Origin: Desulfocicer vacuolatum DSM 3385
Lineage (GTDB): Bacteria > Desulfobacterota > Desulfobacteria > Desulfobacterales > Desulfobacteraceae
Direction: 5' to 3'
Length of the DNA: 64,000 bases
Assembly (NCBI RefSeq): GCF_900176365.1
Contig: NZ_FWXY01000016.1
Coordinates: 62,001-126,000 of the forward strand
Positions 45,409-54,376 of this stretch are shown piece by piece; position 1 is the stretch's first letter, and each line of letters opens with the position of its first letter. The notes beneath the pieces are model-generated. The model searched no databases and was not told the DNA's origin. It saw only the letters and a program-made list of their open reading frames with translations. The position numbers and the translations under genes are program-made.

Positions 45409-46818
45409 CTATTGTATTTCATATTGTTTCATTTTCCGCCACAGGGTACTTCTTCCCCAGCCCAGAAGATCGGCAGCCACCTGTTTACGGCCCTTGGCCC
45501 GGACCATGGCATCCAGGATCATCTCCCTTTCTGCATTGGCCCACGTTCTCCCGGGGTTGCCCGCGGCCCCTCCCCCGGTGGGAGGTAAAGAGGGGGGGGG
45601 CGGGTCTCCATGGCCCTGCAGGACGATGCTGGGCGGCTCATCAAAGAGATAGGCCGGAAGATGCTCCGGTTCAATGGGTTTTTCTCCTGCCATGTTAACG
45701 GCATATTCCACAATATTGCGAAGTTCCCGGATATTTCCGGCATAGGCATATCCGCCCAATATGGCCAGGGCTTCAGAAGTAAAACGGTTGTTTTTTTTAT
45801 TGAGTTTTATGGAAAACAGGTTGACAAAATGGTCCAGCAACAGCCGGACATCGCCCTCCCTTTCCCGCAGGGGGGGCAGATGTATGCGGGCCACGTTGAG
45901 CCGGAAAAAAAGATCCTGGCGAAACCGCTTCTCTGTGACCATGGTTTCAAGATCCCGGTGGGTGGCGGCAATCATCCTGACATCGGCATTAAACCCTTTG
46001 GTGCTGCCCAGGGGATAAATCACTTTGTCATCCAGAAAGGTCAAAAGCTTCACCTGTAAAGGAATGGGCAGATCTCCAATCTCCGTTAAAAAAATGGTGC
46101 CGTTGTGGGCCAGCTGGAACCGCCCGGGCTTATTTTCCACGGCACCGGTGAAGGCCCCCTTGAGATGTCCGAAAATTTCAGATTCCAACAAGGTTTCAGG
46201 CAGGGCACCGCAATTGATCTTAATAAAAGGTCCTGCGGCCCGGGTGGATGTCTGGTGGATGGCTTCGGCCACCAGGTCTTTACCGGTGCCGGTCTCCCCG
46301 GTGATGAGAATGGAGGTGTCACTCTGGGCAAGAATGGGAACGGTCTGGAAAATTCTTTCCATCTGGGGACTTCTTCCCACTATGTCAGAAAAACTGTAGG
46401 CCTTATTTCTTTTCACCACATCTTCTTTTATGGCACGAATATTTTCTATGGTTTCAATGTAGCCTGTGGAATGGCCGGATTCATCCAACAGTGGGGCAAG
46501 GGAGATGCGCACAGGAAGGCGCCGACGATCCCGGCTGATGATATCACTTTCAACGCAGGAAGAGGATTTGCCATGGGTGGTCAATAATCCGGGACAGCCG
46601 TTGCCGCACTCCCGGCTTCGGACAATATGGCAACAGGGGATCCCCCGGGCATCGGAAGCAGAATAGCCGGTGAGGGCCTCAAACACATGGTTAACAAAAA
46701 CAATTCTAAAATTAAGATCCAGGATGACAATGCCCAGGGGTAGATCATCCAGGAACGCACAAAAATCCAGGGAATGGTTCATCAATCCCTGGATTCTGGG
46801 GGGGGAAACTCTGTCCAT
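45409..46818 (-). CDS. PAS-containing sigma54-dependent transcriptional activator, altered Walker B
   Basis: The 469-residue protein has a PAS domain (residues ~18-125) with a cysteine set (PCCHIVRSRECGNGC) often seen in redox or metal-sensing PAS domains, an AAA+ sigma54-interaction domain with Walker A GETGTGKD (174-181) and GAFTGA (221-226), and a C-terminal Fis-type HTH (KQVAADLLGWGRSTLWRKMK). The Walker B segment reads TIFLTEIGDL: Thr245 stands where an Asp that binds Mg-ATP is normal. This may weaken ATP hydrolysis. It is 92 bases upstream of the NifX-like gene on the same strand. No sigma54 promoter was found in that gap. Confidence 0.9.
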   Translation of the reverse strand: MDRVSPPRIQGLMNHSLDFCAFLDDLPLGIVILDLNFRIVFVNHVFEALTGYSASDARGIPCCHIVRSRECGNGCPGLLTTHGKSSSCVESDIISRDRRRLPVRISLAPLLDESGHSTGYIETIENIRAIKEDVVKRNKAYSFSDIVGRSPQMERIFQTVPILAQSDTSILITGETGTGKDLVAEAIHQTSTRAAGPFIKINCGALPETLLESEIFGHLKGAFTGAVENKPGRFQLAHNGTIFLTEIGDLPIPLQVKLLTFLDDKVIYPLGSTKGFNADVRMIAATHRDLETMVTEKRFRQDLFFRLNVARIHLPPLREREGDVRLLLDHFVNLFSIKLNKKNNRFTSEALAILGGYAYAGNIRELRNIVEYAVNMAGEKPIEPEHLPAYLFDEPPSIVLQGHGDPPPPSLPPTGGGAAGNPGRTWANAEREMILDAMVRAKGRKQVAADLLGWGRSTLWRKMKQYEIQ

Positions 46819-47165
46819 GGGCGGTTTTATCCTTTTTTTGATGTTAACTCGTCAGTCATAAGTTTTCCAATTTGACACCACTAATGTGTTTTTTTGAAGT
46901 TGAGCATATTCCATGTGGTATGAGAAATGAGAACTTCGGACTCATGAGATGTTAAGGAATGAGCACGAAATTAAATTAATCACACCATCTGTCCCCATGG
47001 GAGGGGTCAGGTGGTGTGATCAATATAAAAAAAAAGGAAACCTAATACAAGCCTTAATGACATTTCCCTTGACATGCCACGCCAAGGTAAGTAAATATTA
47101 TTTACCCAACCAATTCATAGAAACGGCCCCAGGGGCACACATGGAACCATTCGGGAGGAATACGC
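46819..47165. promoter_or_regulatory. Divergent control region with ATCACACCA inverted repeat
   Basis: Between the sigma54 activator (minus) and the acyl-CoA dehydrogenase (plus), ATCACACCA (46979-46987) is repeated inverted as TGGTGTGAT (47012-47020), 24 bases apart. TTGACA occurs at 46872. The inverted repeat could be a regulator site or a hairpin in the leader. GGAGG lies before the ATG at 47166. Confidence 0.5.
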
Positions 47166-49004
47166 ATGGCAGAAGTAATTTCAGACAGAAGGGACATTGA
47201 TTTTGTTCTTTACGAACAGCTGGACACCCAGAGCATCCTTGACTCTGGAGCCTTTGATGACGTGAATAAAAAAATGGCGGATATGGTCATAAAAGAAGCC
47301 AGAAACCTTGCCGTCAAAGAAATACTGCCCACCTACACCCTTGGCGACAAAGAAGGGGTGGTTTTTGACAGGGGCGAAGTTCGTGTACCGGAGTGTTTCC
47401 GCCCGGTGCACAAACTTCTGGTGGAAGGTGAATGGGGCGCCCTCACCGAAGCCCCTGAATTCGGGGGACAGGGGCTTCCCCACATTGTGGCCCAGGCAGC
47501 CCTGGAGTATATGATAGGGGCCAATTACACGTTCATGACCTATGCCATTTTGGGACATGGAGCCGGAAAAATGGTGGACATTTTCGGCACACCGGAACAA
47601 AAACAGCTTTTCTTAAAAAAAATGTATACCTGTGAGTGGGGTTCCACAATGTTGCTCACCGAACCCCAGGCAGGATCGGACCTGGGAGCCTTGACCACAT
47701 CGGCAGTGAAAAACGATGACAGAACTTACAGTATCACCGGCGGTAAAATTTTTATCACCAACGGCCAGCAGGATCTCACGGAGAATATTATCCACCCGGT
47801 GCTGGCCAGGATAGAAGGTGCTCCAGAGGGCACCAAGGGCATATCAATTTTTCTGGTTCCTAAAATATGGGTGAACCCGGACGGCACCCTGGGGGAAGAC
47901 AACGATGTGGTGTGCACCGGCGTTGAAGACAAAATGGGTATCCACGGCAGCCCCACATGCAGTCTCTCCCTGGGCAGCAAGGGAAAATGCCGGGGATGGC
48001 TATTAGGAGAAGAAAACCAGGGCATGGCCATCATGTTTCACATGATGAATGACGTACGTCTGGAGGTGGGAACCCAGGCATTTACCCATGCATCCTGCGC
48101 CTATCTCCATGCCCTGGACTATGCCACAGGCCGTCTCCAGGGACGGGCACTGGAAGACAGCGCAAAACCCGGTGCCCCCCAGGTGCCCATTATCCAACAC
48201 CCGGATGTGCGACGCATGCTTTTAAAAATGAAGGCCTATGTGGAAGGAATGAGAAGCCTTACCCTCTTTACAGCCTTTTGTTTTGACAAAAAAAGCTGCG
48301 CAGCCACTCCGGAAGAACGGGAGCAGTATGGCGGACTCATCGAGATATTAACCCCTGTGGTCAAGGCATACTGTAGTGAAAAAGGTTTTGATGTGTGCGT
48401 TGACGGTATGCAGATATTTGGTGGATACGGCTACACCAAAGAGTATCCCATGGAACAGCTGACAAGGGATTGTAAAATATGCTCCATTTACGAGGGCGCA
48501 AACGGCATCCAGGCCATGGACTTCCTGGGGAGAAAAATCGCCATGAACAAAGGCGCTTATCTTGATTCTCTGATGGGGGAAATGAAAAAAACCATAGCCC
48601 GGGCAAGAACCCATGAACTCTTAGGGGATATGGCTGATCAACTGGAAGCTGCCGCAGATAAATTTCATAAAACCGCCATGGACATCGCCGGCAGCATTCA
48701 ATCACCGGCCTTTAAATCCGCCTTTGCCGTGGCACACCCCTTAATGGATGCTGCAGGTGACGTGATAATGGCCTGGATGCTTCTGTGGCGGGCCACAGCA
48801 GCCCTGCCTGCACTGGAAAAACGCCTCAAGGGAAAATCCATGGATGAGGTGGTGGCCCGGGACAAAACCGCAGCCTTCTACCATGGAAAGCTCATGGCAG
48901 CCCGATTTTTCATGGAGACCCTGCTACCTGTGACCCTGGGAAAACTGGATGCCTTGTGTACAGACAACAACCCGGCCGTTACCATCCAGGAAAATGCCTT
49001 TTAA
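47166..49004 (+). CDS. Acyl-CoA dehydrogenase, 600-residue type (paralog)
   Basis: A 612-residue paralog of the enzyme at 29605 with the same architecture and C-terminal extension. LLTEPQAGSDLGAL, GGKIFITNGQQDLTENI, YGGYGYTKEYPMEQLTRD and the catalytic glutamate in SIYEGANGIQAMDF are present. Insertions such as the ALEDSAKPGAPQVPIIQH segment distinguish it. Together with the thiolase and acyl-CoA ligase that follow it suggests a degradation set for a fatty or dicarboxylic acid, though enoyl-CoA hydratase and 3-hydroxyacyl-CoA dehydrogenase are not in the window. Confidence 0.94.
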   Translation: MAEVISDRRDIDFVLYEQLDTQSILDSGAFDDVNKKMADMVIKEARNLAVKEILPTYTLGDKEGVVFDRGEVRVPECFRPVHKLLVEGEWGALTEAPEFGGQGLPHIVAQAALEYMIGANYTFMTYAILGHGAGKMVDIFGTPEQKQLFLKKMYTCEWGSTMLLTEPQAGSDLGALTTSAVKNDDRTYSITGGKIFITNGQQDLTENIIHPVLARIEGAPEGTKGISIFLVPKIWVNPDGTLGEDNDVVCTGVEDKMGIHGSPTCSLSLGSKGKCRGWLLGEENQGMAIMFHMMNDVRLEVGTQAFTHASCAYLHALDYATGRLQGRALEDSAKPGAPQVPIIQHPDVRRMLLKMKAYVEGMRSLTLFTAFCFDKKSCAATPEEREQYGGLIEILTPVVKAYCSEKGFDVCVDGMQIFGGYGYTKEYPMEQLTRDCKICSIYEGANGIQAMDFLGRKIAMNKGAYLDSLMGEMKKTIARARTHELLGDMADQLEAAADKFHKTAMDIAGSIQSPAFKSAFAVAHPLMDAAGDVIMAWMLLWRATAALPALEKRLKGKSMDEVVARDKTAAFYHGKLMAARFFMETLLPVTLGKLDALCTDNNPAVTIQENAF

Positions 49005-49191
49005 ACAATAAAGAGACACATACTTAGGGAGTCAGCAGTTTTTAATTTACCGTTTATCTAATATTCCACTTATGAATTATGCTTGTCTGAGTTTTGTAAA
49101 TGGTAAATCAATAAAATATGACTCCCTTAAACGATGAAAGATCGTGATCATACCAGATCTGAAATTCATACAGATACAAGGAGAATAGAAA

Positions 49192-50442
49192 ATGAAAGAT
49201 GTTGTAATCGTTTCAGCCTGTAGAACCGCCATCGGCGCTTTTGGCGGCACCCTGAAAAATCTCAGCGGTGCCCACCTGGCCGCCGTCACCATGAAGGAAG
49301 CCATTAAAAGAGCCAACATTGATCCGGCCGTCATTGACGATGTCCGTTACGGATGCTGTATTGAATCTTCAGAAACCCTGAACACCACCCGGGTGGCAGC
49401 CCTTTTGGCAGGTATTCCAGACACCGTCACCGCTGTTACAGTGAACCGGGTGTGCATTTCCGGCATGGAGGCAGCCATTTCCGGCATGGCCATGATCCAG
49501 GCAGGCATGGCAGATGTCATCCTGGCCGGCGGCACCGAACATATGTCCAGTGTGCCCTATTCCGTACCGGCGGCCCGGTGGGGCTGCAGGCTCCAGGACC
49601 AGACATTTGTGGATAACATGATCCATGCCCTGCACTGCGGTTCCCACATCATTCCCCACCCCGAAGATGGGCCGGTGGATGAAACAAAAGCGCCGTTGAG
49701 CATGTTTGTGGGCAAACCCTACATCATGGGCCACACCACGGAATTCATTGCCCAGCACCTTGGCATCACAAGACAAGAGATGGATGAAGTGGCCTTAAGA
49801 AGCCACAATGCCGCTGAAAAAGCCACCCTTGAGGGTCGGTTCAAAGAGGAAATCGTACCCGTGGAAGTGCCCCAAAAACGAAAAGATCCCCTGATATTTG
49901 ACCGGGATGAACATTTCCGGCCCGGCATGACCATGGAAAAACTGGCAGCCCTGCCCCCGGCCTTTGTTCCCAAAATCGGTAAGGTCACCGCAGGCAATTC
50001 CAGCGGCATCAATGACGGTGCCACCGGCATGATCATCATGTCCGCAGACAAAGCAAAGGAACTGGGACTCACTCCCCTGGCCCGCATAAAAGCTGTGGGA
50101 AGGGGGGCCTGTCATCCTTCTGTCATGGGACTCTCACCGGTACCGGCCGTTAAGAATCTTTTAAAAAACAGCGGACTTGCCCTTGATGATTTTGAACTTC
50201 TGGAGGTGAATGAAGCCTTTGCCGGTCAATATCTTGGATGTGAAAAAGAACTGGGGCTCAACCGGGAAATCACCAACATCAACGGCTCAGGCATTGGCCT
50301 TGGCCATCCTGTGGGTTCCACCGGGGCCCGTATCATGACCACATTGATTTACGGCATGAAACACCGGAAAAAATCCCTGGGTCTTGCCACCCTGTGCGGC
50401 GGCGGCGGCGTTTCCATGGCGTGTGCCATTGAAATGCTGTAA
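49192..50442 (+). CDS. Acetyl-CoA acetyltransferase / 3-ketoacyl-CoA thiolase
   Basis: Thiolases cleave 3-ketoacyl-CoA with CoA or condense two acetyl-CoA. The three catalytic signatures are present: Cys88 in NRVCISGMEA, GLGHPVGSTGARIM with the active histidine, and CGGGGVSMA with the second cysteine. The 416-residue length is slightly longer than the ~390 average, mainly from the segment PEDGPVDETKAPLSMFVGKP. AAGGAG precedes the ATG. It lies 187 bases after the acyl-CoA dehydrogenase on the same strand. Which direction it works in cannot be decided from sequence. Confidence 0.94.
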   Translation: MKDVVIVSACRTAIGAFGGTLKNLSGAHLAAVTMKEAIKRANIDPAVIDDVRYGCCIESSETLNTTRVAALLAGIPDTVTAVTVNRVCISGMEAAISGMAMIQAGMADVILAGGTEHMSSVPYSVPAARWGCRLQDQTFVDNMIHALHCGSHIIPHPEDGPVDETKAPLSMFVGKPYIMGHTTEFIAQHLGITRQEMDEVALRSHNAAEKATLEGRFKEEIVPVEVPQKRKDPLIFDRDEHFRPGMTMEKLAALPPAFVPKIGKVTAGNSSGINDGATGMIIMSADKAKELGLTPLARIKAVGRGACHPSVMGLSPVPAVKNLLKNSGLALDDFELLEVNEAFAGQYLGCEKELGLNREITNINGSGIGLGHPVGSTGARIMTTLIYGMKHRKKSLGLATLCGGGGVSMACAIEML

Positions 50443-50500
50443 ATAACCGCCACGGGCGAACCGTATTCTGATCCGGTTCTGCCCACAAAAAAATACGGAA
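50443..50500 (-). repeat. Family A repeat, partial, reverse
   Basis: The copy starts in the base after the thiolase stop (ATAACCGCCACGGGCGAACC) and is of mixed subtype; it is cut inside hairpin 1. Confidence 0.85.
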
Positions 50501-50619
50501 GAGTGTTCGATTTATCTACTTTTTCTTACAAAAGCGTATATGTCCAGGCAGGCATCCATAAAACACCCCGGTGTCTGCCTGGATTCAATGAGGCAGTAAA
50601 AAAAGGAGGCATCAATACC

Positions 50620-52269
50620 ATGGCAGGTACAACATCACCCCTTTCACAAGCAGAAAAAGAGAAATACAACCTCATCAACAAAGAAAACATTGAGTTCATC
50701 ATGGAGCGCAATAACCGCACCAACAGATGGGTCATTGCCGACATGCTCAGAAGAACCGCCTATCATTTTCCAGATAAACCGGCCCTGGTGTTTGATCAGA
50801 TCACCCGCACCTACAAAGAACTGGAAAAAGAGTGCAACCAGGTGGCCAATGCCCTTGCTGACCTGGGGGTCAAAAAATATGACAGAGTGGCTATTCTGGC
50901 CCACAACACCCACCACCATGTATTGACCTGGATGGGCAGTGCCAAAATCGGTGCCATATACCTTGCTGTGAATTACCTGTTAAAGGGAGATGACATTGCC
51001 TACTGCATAAATCATTCAGAAAGCAAGGTATTTATTGTGGAAGACAGTTTATACCCCCAGATCAAGGATGTGCTGGATCAAATGCCGTCGGTGAAAACCC
51101 TGATCTGGTCCAACCAGGGGGCAGGAGAAGACGCTCCCACAGATAAATTTATCAATTTTGATGACTGGTTTGCCCCCTACCCTGATACGGAACCGGATGT
51201 AATTTTGCGCATTGAAGATCCCGCACAAATGACCTACACCAGCGGCACGGAATCCCTTCCCAAGGGGGTCATCATCAGCAACCAGGCGCTTATTGCCGAA
51301 TACATGGGTGCCATCATAGACGGCAGATATGAAAGCTGTGATGTCAATATCAACGCCCTTCCCATTTACCATTGTGCCCAGCGGGACGTGTTCATGAATC
51401 CCATTTTCTGGGTGGGGGGTACCAATATCTTCATGGGTCCGGACATTGGCATGATTTTAAAAAACATTGCCAAATATAAAGCCACCATGTTCTTTGCCCC
51501 GCCCACGGTGTGGATCGGTATGCTGCGTCACCCTGATTTTGACAAATATGATCTGTCAAGCATGGTAAAATGTTACTATGGGGCCTCCATCATGCCCCGG
51601 GAGATATTAAGAGAGCTCCTTGAAAAATTCCCCAAAGCCGGAATTTACAATTATTACGGCCAGACAGAACTTGCCCCCTACCACACCATTCTCAAAGCCG
51701 AAGACGCCCTGGAAAAAATCGGTTCAGCCGGCATGGGGGGACTGCACATGGAATCGAAAATTGAAGACAATGACGGTGACGAAATTGTGGATATCAATGT
51801 ACCCGGCGAAATCTGTGGCCGGGGTCCCCATGTCATGACCATGTATTTTAAGGAAGCAGACAAAACAGAGGCAGCCATGGAAGGTGGGTGGTTCCACTCC
51901 GGCGACCTGGGTGTGCTGGACGAAGATCGGTATATCACCGTGGTGGATCGTAAAAAGGACATGATCAAAACCGGTGGAGAAAACGTTGCCTCCCGGGAGG
52001 TGGAGGAGGCTGTGTATCTGCATCCGGATGTGGAAGAGGTGGCGGCCCTTGGCGTATATCATCCCAAATGGGTGGAAGCCGTGGTGGTGGTGGTAAAACT
52101 GCGTGCAGGCAAAACAACCACCCAGGATGAAATAATGGACCATTGCAAGGCCCATTTGTCTTCATTTAAAATTCCCAAACAGATCATTTTTGTGGATGAA
52201 CTGCCCAAGACCCCCACAGGCAAAATCTTAAAACGGGACATGCGGGAATCCTACAAAGATATTTTTTAA
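50620..52269 (+). CDS. AMP-dependent acyl-CoA synthetase with altered P-loop
   Basis: The 549-residue ligase has the hinge SGDLGVLDEDRYITVVDRKK, GGENVASREVEE and the catalytic lysine in KTPTGKILKRDMR, and an A5 motif YNYYGQTELAP. Its P-loop reads TYTSGTESLPKGVIISN where TSGTTGxPKG is normal, so the fourth and fifth residues are Glu-Ser. ATG 50620 has GGAGG at about 10 bases; the 39 residues upstream in the open frame are derived from repeat sequence. It is 178 bases downstream of the thiolase. Its stop codon is the first base triplet of a family A repeat. Confidence 0.9.
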   Translation: MAGTTSPLSQAEKEKYNLINKENIEFIMERNNRTNRWVIADMLRRTAYHFPDKPALVFDQITRTYKELEKECNQVANALADLGVKKYDRVAILAHNTHHHVLTWMGSAKIGAIYLAVNYLLKGDDIAYCINHSESKVFIVEDSLYPQIKDVLDQMPSVKTLIWSNQGAGEDAPTDKFINFDDWFAPYPDTEPDVILRIEDPAQMTYTSGTESLPKGVIISNQALIAEYMGAIIDGRYESCDVNINALPIYHCAQRDVFMNPIFWVGGTNIFMGPDIGMILKNIAKYKATMFFAPPTVWIGMLRHPDFDKYDLSSMVKCYYGASIMPREILRELLEKFPKAGIYNYYGQTELAPYHTILKAEDALEKIGSAGMGGLHMESKIEDNDGDEIVDINVPGEICGRGPHVMTMYFKEADKTEAAMEGGWFHSGDLGVLDEDRYITVVDRKKDMIKTGGENVASREVEEAVYLHPDVEEVAALGVYHPKWVEAVVVVVKLRAGKTTTQDEIMDHCKAHLSSFKIPKQIIFVDELPKTPTGKILKRDMRESYKDIF

Positions 52270-52358
52270 CCGCCACGGGCAGACCACCATATTCTGATCC
52301 GGCTCTGCCCACAACAAAGTTTGGAGACCGGTGGTTCACAGGAGTTTTTCATATAAAA
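52267..52358 (-). repeat. Family A repeat, reverse, overlapping a stop codon
   Basis: TAACCGCCACGGGCAGACC begins with the TAA stop of the acyl-CoA ligase. The first two arms are A subtype and the third is G subtype. The far end is diverged. Confidence 0.8.
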
Positions 52359-52502
52359 GGGCATCTCCTGTCGGACACAACAAATATAGGGTCGTAGACG
52401 CGGAGCCAAATGGTATTATACCGCCGCCCCCCCGACGGCCCGGAACTGTAGACAGCTCAATTGTCCGGTTCCCATTGCCCGTCGGGGGACGGCTCTGCCG
52501 GG
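52359..52502 (+). repeat. Linker C plus family B palindromic repeat
   Basis: The A copy on the left is joined through a linker (GGGCATCTCCTGTCGGACAC and on) to a B unit at 52410-52502 with core GGAACTGTAGACAGCTCAAT. One arm (CCGACGGCCC) has lost the GGGCAATG part seen in other copies. Confidence 0.82.
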
Positions 52503-52552
52503 GTTTCCCGGAAATTTTATTTTCTGATAAAAAAAATCCACACATCAATCCG

Positions 52553-52583
52553 TTCTAAAAAATACCGGGGCCCCCTGCCCCCG
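52553..52583 (-). terminator. Terminator directly behind the phosphatidyltransferase stop
   Basis: On the minus strand ACGGGG and CCCCGGT flank a G-rich loop and are followed by ATTTTTTAG. The hairpin starts right at the TAA stop. Confidence 0.65.
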
Positions 52584-53864
52584 TTATTTCACCCATTTTC
52601 TACCCACAATCATATAAATAATAACAGAACTCAAAATCAAATACCCAAACATGGGTGCATTTTTTGTCTTAAAAATAAAAGCCAGGGAAATAATGATGGA
52701 GGAACATATGGTGAAAAACAGAGGTTTGGGAATCTGCTTGAGGATCACCCGTCCAAAATGGGCAAAACGAATATGACTCACCATTAAGCCCATGGAAAAG
52801 CCGGTGAGACCCCACAATACCACCGGAGGAGCAATGAGAGATGCCCCCAGAACAATCAAGGCCCCTGCCGGGCTTGGAAGCCCGTTGAATATACCTTCAG
52901 GCAAGTCGGTGCGTTTTTTATCCCGGGCAACAAACCGATAAAGACGAAAGGCCACCCCAACAATAAAAAGAGCTCCCACCACCCATGCCAGAGATCCCTC
53001 TTTTTGAACAATCACATAGGCAGGGGCCAGTCCAAAGCTGACAAAATCGGCAATATCATCCAGGTAAGGACCATATTTTGTCCCCCCATGCTTTAAGGCC
53101 ATGCGTCCATCAAACAAGTCAAACAACTGCCCGGCAATGATAATGCAGATGGCCCAGGCAAAATGATGATTATGGGTTAAAACAAGGCTTGCCACTCCAC
53201 AACAGAAATTAAGGGAGGACAGGATATCCGCATAGAGACGATTGGGGATAAACTTAAACACCACCGATGCCGCAGAAAGAATGATGCACGCCATGAGCAC
53301 GCCGTCCCCAATATTAATAATATGGGGATTTTTATCCATCAATGCACATAAAATAACAAGGCCAAAACAGATGATGGCTTTTATTTTACCAAAATTGTTG
53401 GCAGCCACAGAAACGTTAAGCCATGATAAAATCCGTCTGGCAAAAAATTGACCCAACAATTCAATGACCACAAGTATCCACACCAGTTTAACGGAAATAA
53501 TCCCCCCATAGGCAAACCCCATCAAGGGTGGCAGATAGGTCAACTTGTCACACATGGGATCCAGCCACTCCCCCCAATGGGAGCCCAGATTGCATCCCCT
53601 TGCCACCACACCGTCTGCACCATCCAGGATGGCGGCAAAGGTAAATATAAATATGGCAATGGACTGATGGGAGGAAAAAAAGTACAGGGAAAATCCAAAA
53701 ATCGCCATGGCGGTGCGCCAATAACAAATGGCGTTGGGGTGCAGCAACCATTGATGGGACATAATATAGTCACGCATATATTGTTTTTTCACAGCCTGGG
53801 AAAACCATGCAAAAAAAGCAATTCCCACAGCAGCAGACACAAGAATAACTAAGAATCTTTCCAT
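52584..53864 (-). CDS. Tandem CDP-alcohol phosphatidyltransferase (PgsA-like plus PssA-like halves)
   Basis: The 426-residue integral membrane protein contains two full CDP-alcohol phosphotransferase domains. Domain 1 (residues ~35-170) has the complete DxxDGxxAR(x8)GxxxDxxxD motif, D81 to D106, and the GKIK element of PgsA-type enzymes. Domain 2 (~205-400) starts with a PssA-like PNRLYADILSSLNF, has D249, D252, D269 and D273 of the motif, SFGLAPA, and FNGLPSPAGA typical of phosphatidylserine synthases; the motif arginine is replaced by Leu257. The second site may be altered or inactive. The two-in-one arrangement would place two phospholipid head-group steps in one protein, or form an internal heterodimer. 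Confidence 0.85.
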   Translation of the reverse strand: MERFLVILVSAAVGIAFFAWFSQAVKKQYMRDYIMSHQWLLHPNAICYWRTAMAIFGFSLYFFSSHQSIAIFIFTFAAILDGADGVVARGCNLGSHWGEWLDPMCDKLTYLPPLMGFAYGGIISVKLVWILVVIELLGQFFARRILSWLNVSVAANNFGKIKAIICFGLVILCALMDKNPHIINIGDGVLMACIILSAASVVFKFIPNRLYADILSSLNFCCGVASLVLTHNHHFAWAICIIIAGQLFDLFDGRMALKHGGTKYGPYLDDIADFVSFGLAPAYVIVQKEGSLAWVVGALFIVGVAFRLYRFVARDKKRTDLPEGIFNGLPSPAGALIVLGASLIAPPVVLWGLTGFSMGLMVSHIRFAHFGRVILKQIPKPLFFTICSSIIISLAFIFKTKNAPMFGYLILSSVIIYMIVGRKWVK

Positions 53865-53919
53865 TTTATTGTCTCAATCCAGTTTGTTTTTTTATAACCC
53901 ACATGGCTGTAATCTTCAG

Positions 53920-54062
53920 CCACAACGAATATAGAAAATGGTATTATGCCGCCGCGCCCCCGATGGGCAATGGGCCCGGACCGGAACTGTAGACAGCTCA
54001 ATTGTCCGGTTCCTATTGCCCATCGGGGCGCGGCTCTGCTGAGGGTAGTTGAACACTATCTT
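53920..54062 (+). repeat. Family B palindromic repeat with linker
   Basis: The most regular B copy: CGCGCCCCCGATGGGCAAT pairs with ATTGCCCATCGGGGCGCG around the GGAACTGTAGACAGCTCAAT core, and the outer GCCGCC/GGCTCTGC ends follow. It ends in CTTTTCATATAAA, the border of the next A copy. Confidence 0.9.
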
Positions 54063-54065
54063 TTC

Positions 54066-54160
54066 ATATAAACCGCCACGGACGAACCGTATTCTGATCC
54101 GGTCCTGCCCACAACAAAGCTTGAAATACGCCTCTGATTTGAGGGGTATTTCATGTAAAA
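54066..54160 (-). repeat. Family A repeat, reverse
   Basis: A full unit of mixed subtype (GGACGAACC on the plus strand; GTCCTGCCCACAAC) with hairpin 1 intact (GAAATACGCCTC / GAGGGGTATTTC). Confidence 0.88.
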
Positions 54161-54376
54161 AACTGCCACTACTTATCATTTTGAACCTGAATAGTCCACA
54201 CATCCTGCATTTCTAATTTCCAATATCTGGACAAAGACAGGGAAAATAACACTTAGACCCCTTTCTTTCCGGCAAACTTGTATTTCCTCTGCGTCAATGT
54301 TAAGTTTTAAAAGCATTATCCCATTACTTGCAAGATTCTTACACACCATCAAAATCATGGCACAAAAGGAGGGAAA

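Larger units (their letters stand above)
53865..54376. other. Divergent intergenic region with B and A repeats
   Basis: Linker C and a full B palindrome (53920-54062) are joined to a reverse family A copy (54066-54160). From 54160 to 54376 the sequence is unique and AT-rich and must hold the promoter of the gene at 54377, which has AAGGAGG close before its start. Confidence 0.6.

Noticed and set aside
53937-54050. Family B palindromes as structured ncRNA genes or tRNAs
   Set aside because: No promoter or tRNA features; copies are degenerate and attached to family A, so repeats explain them better.
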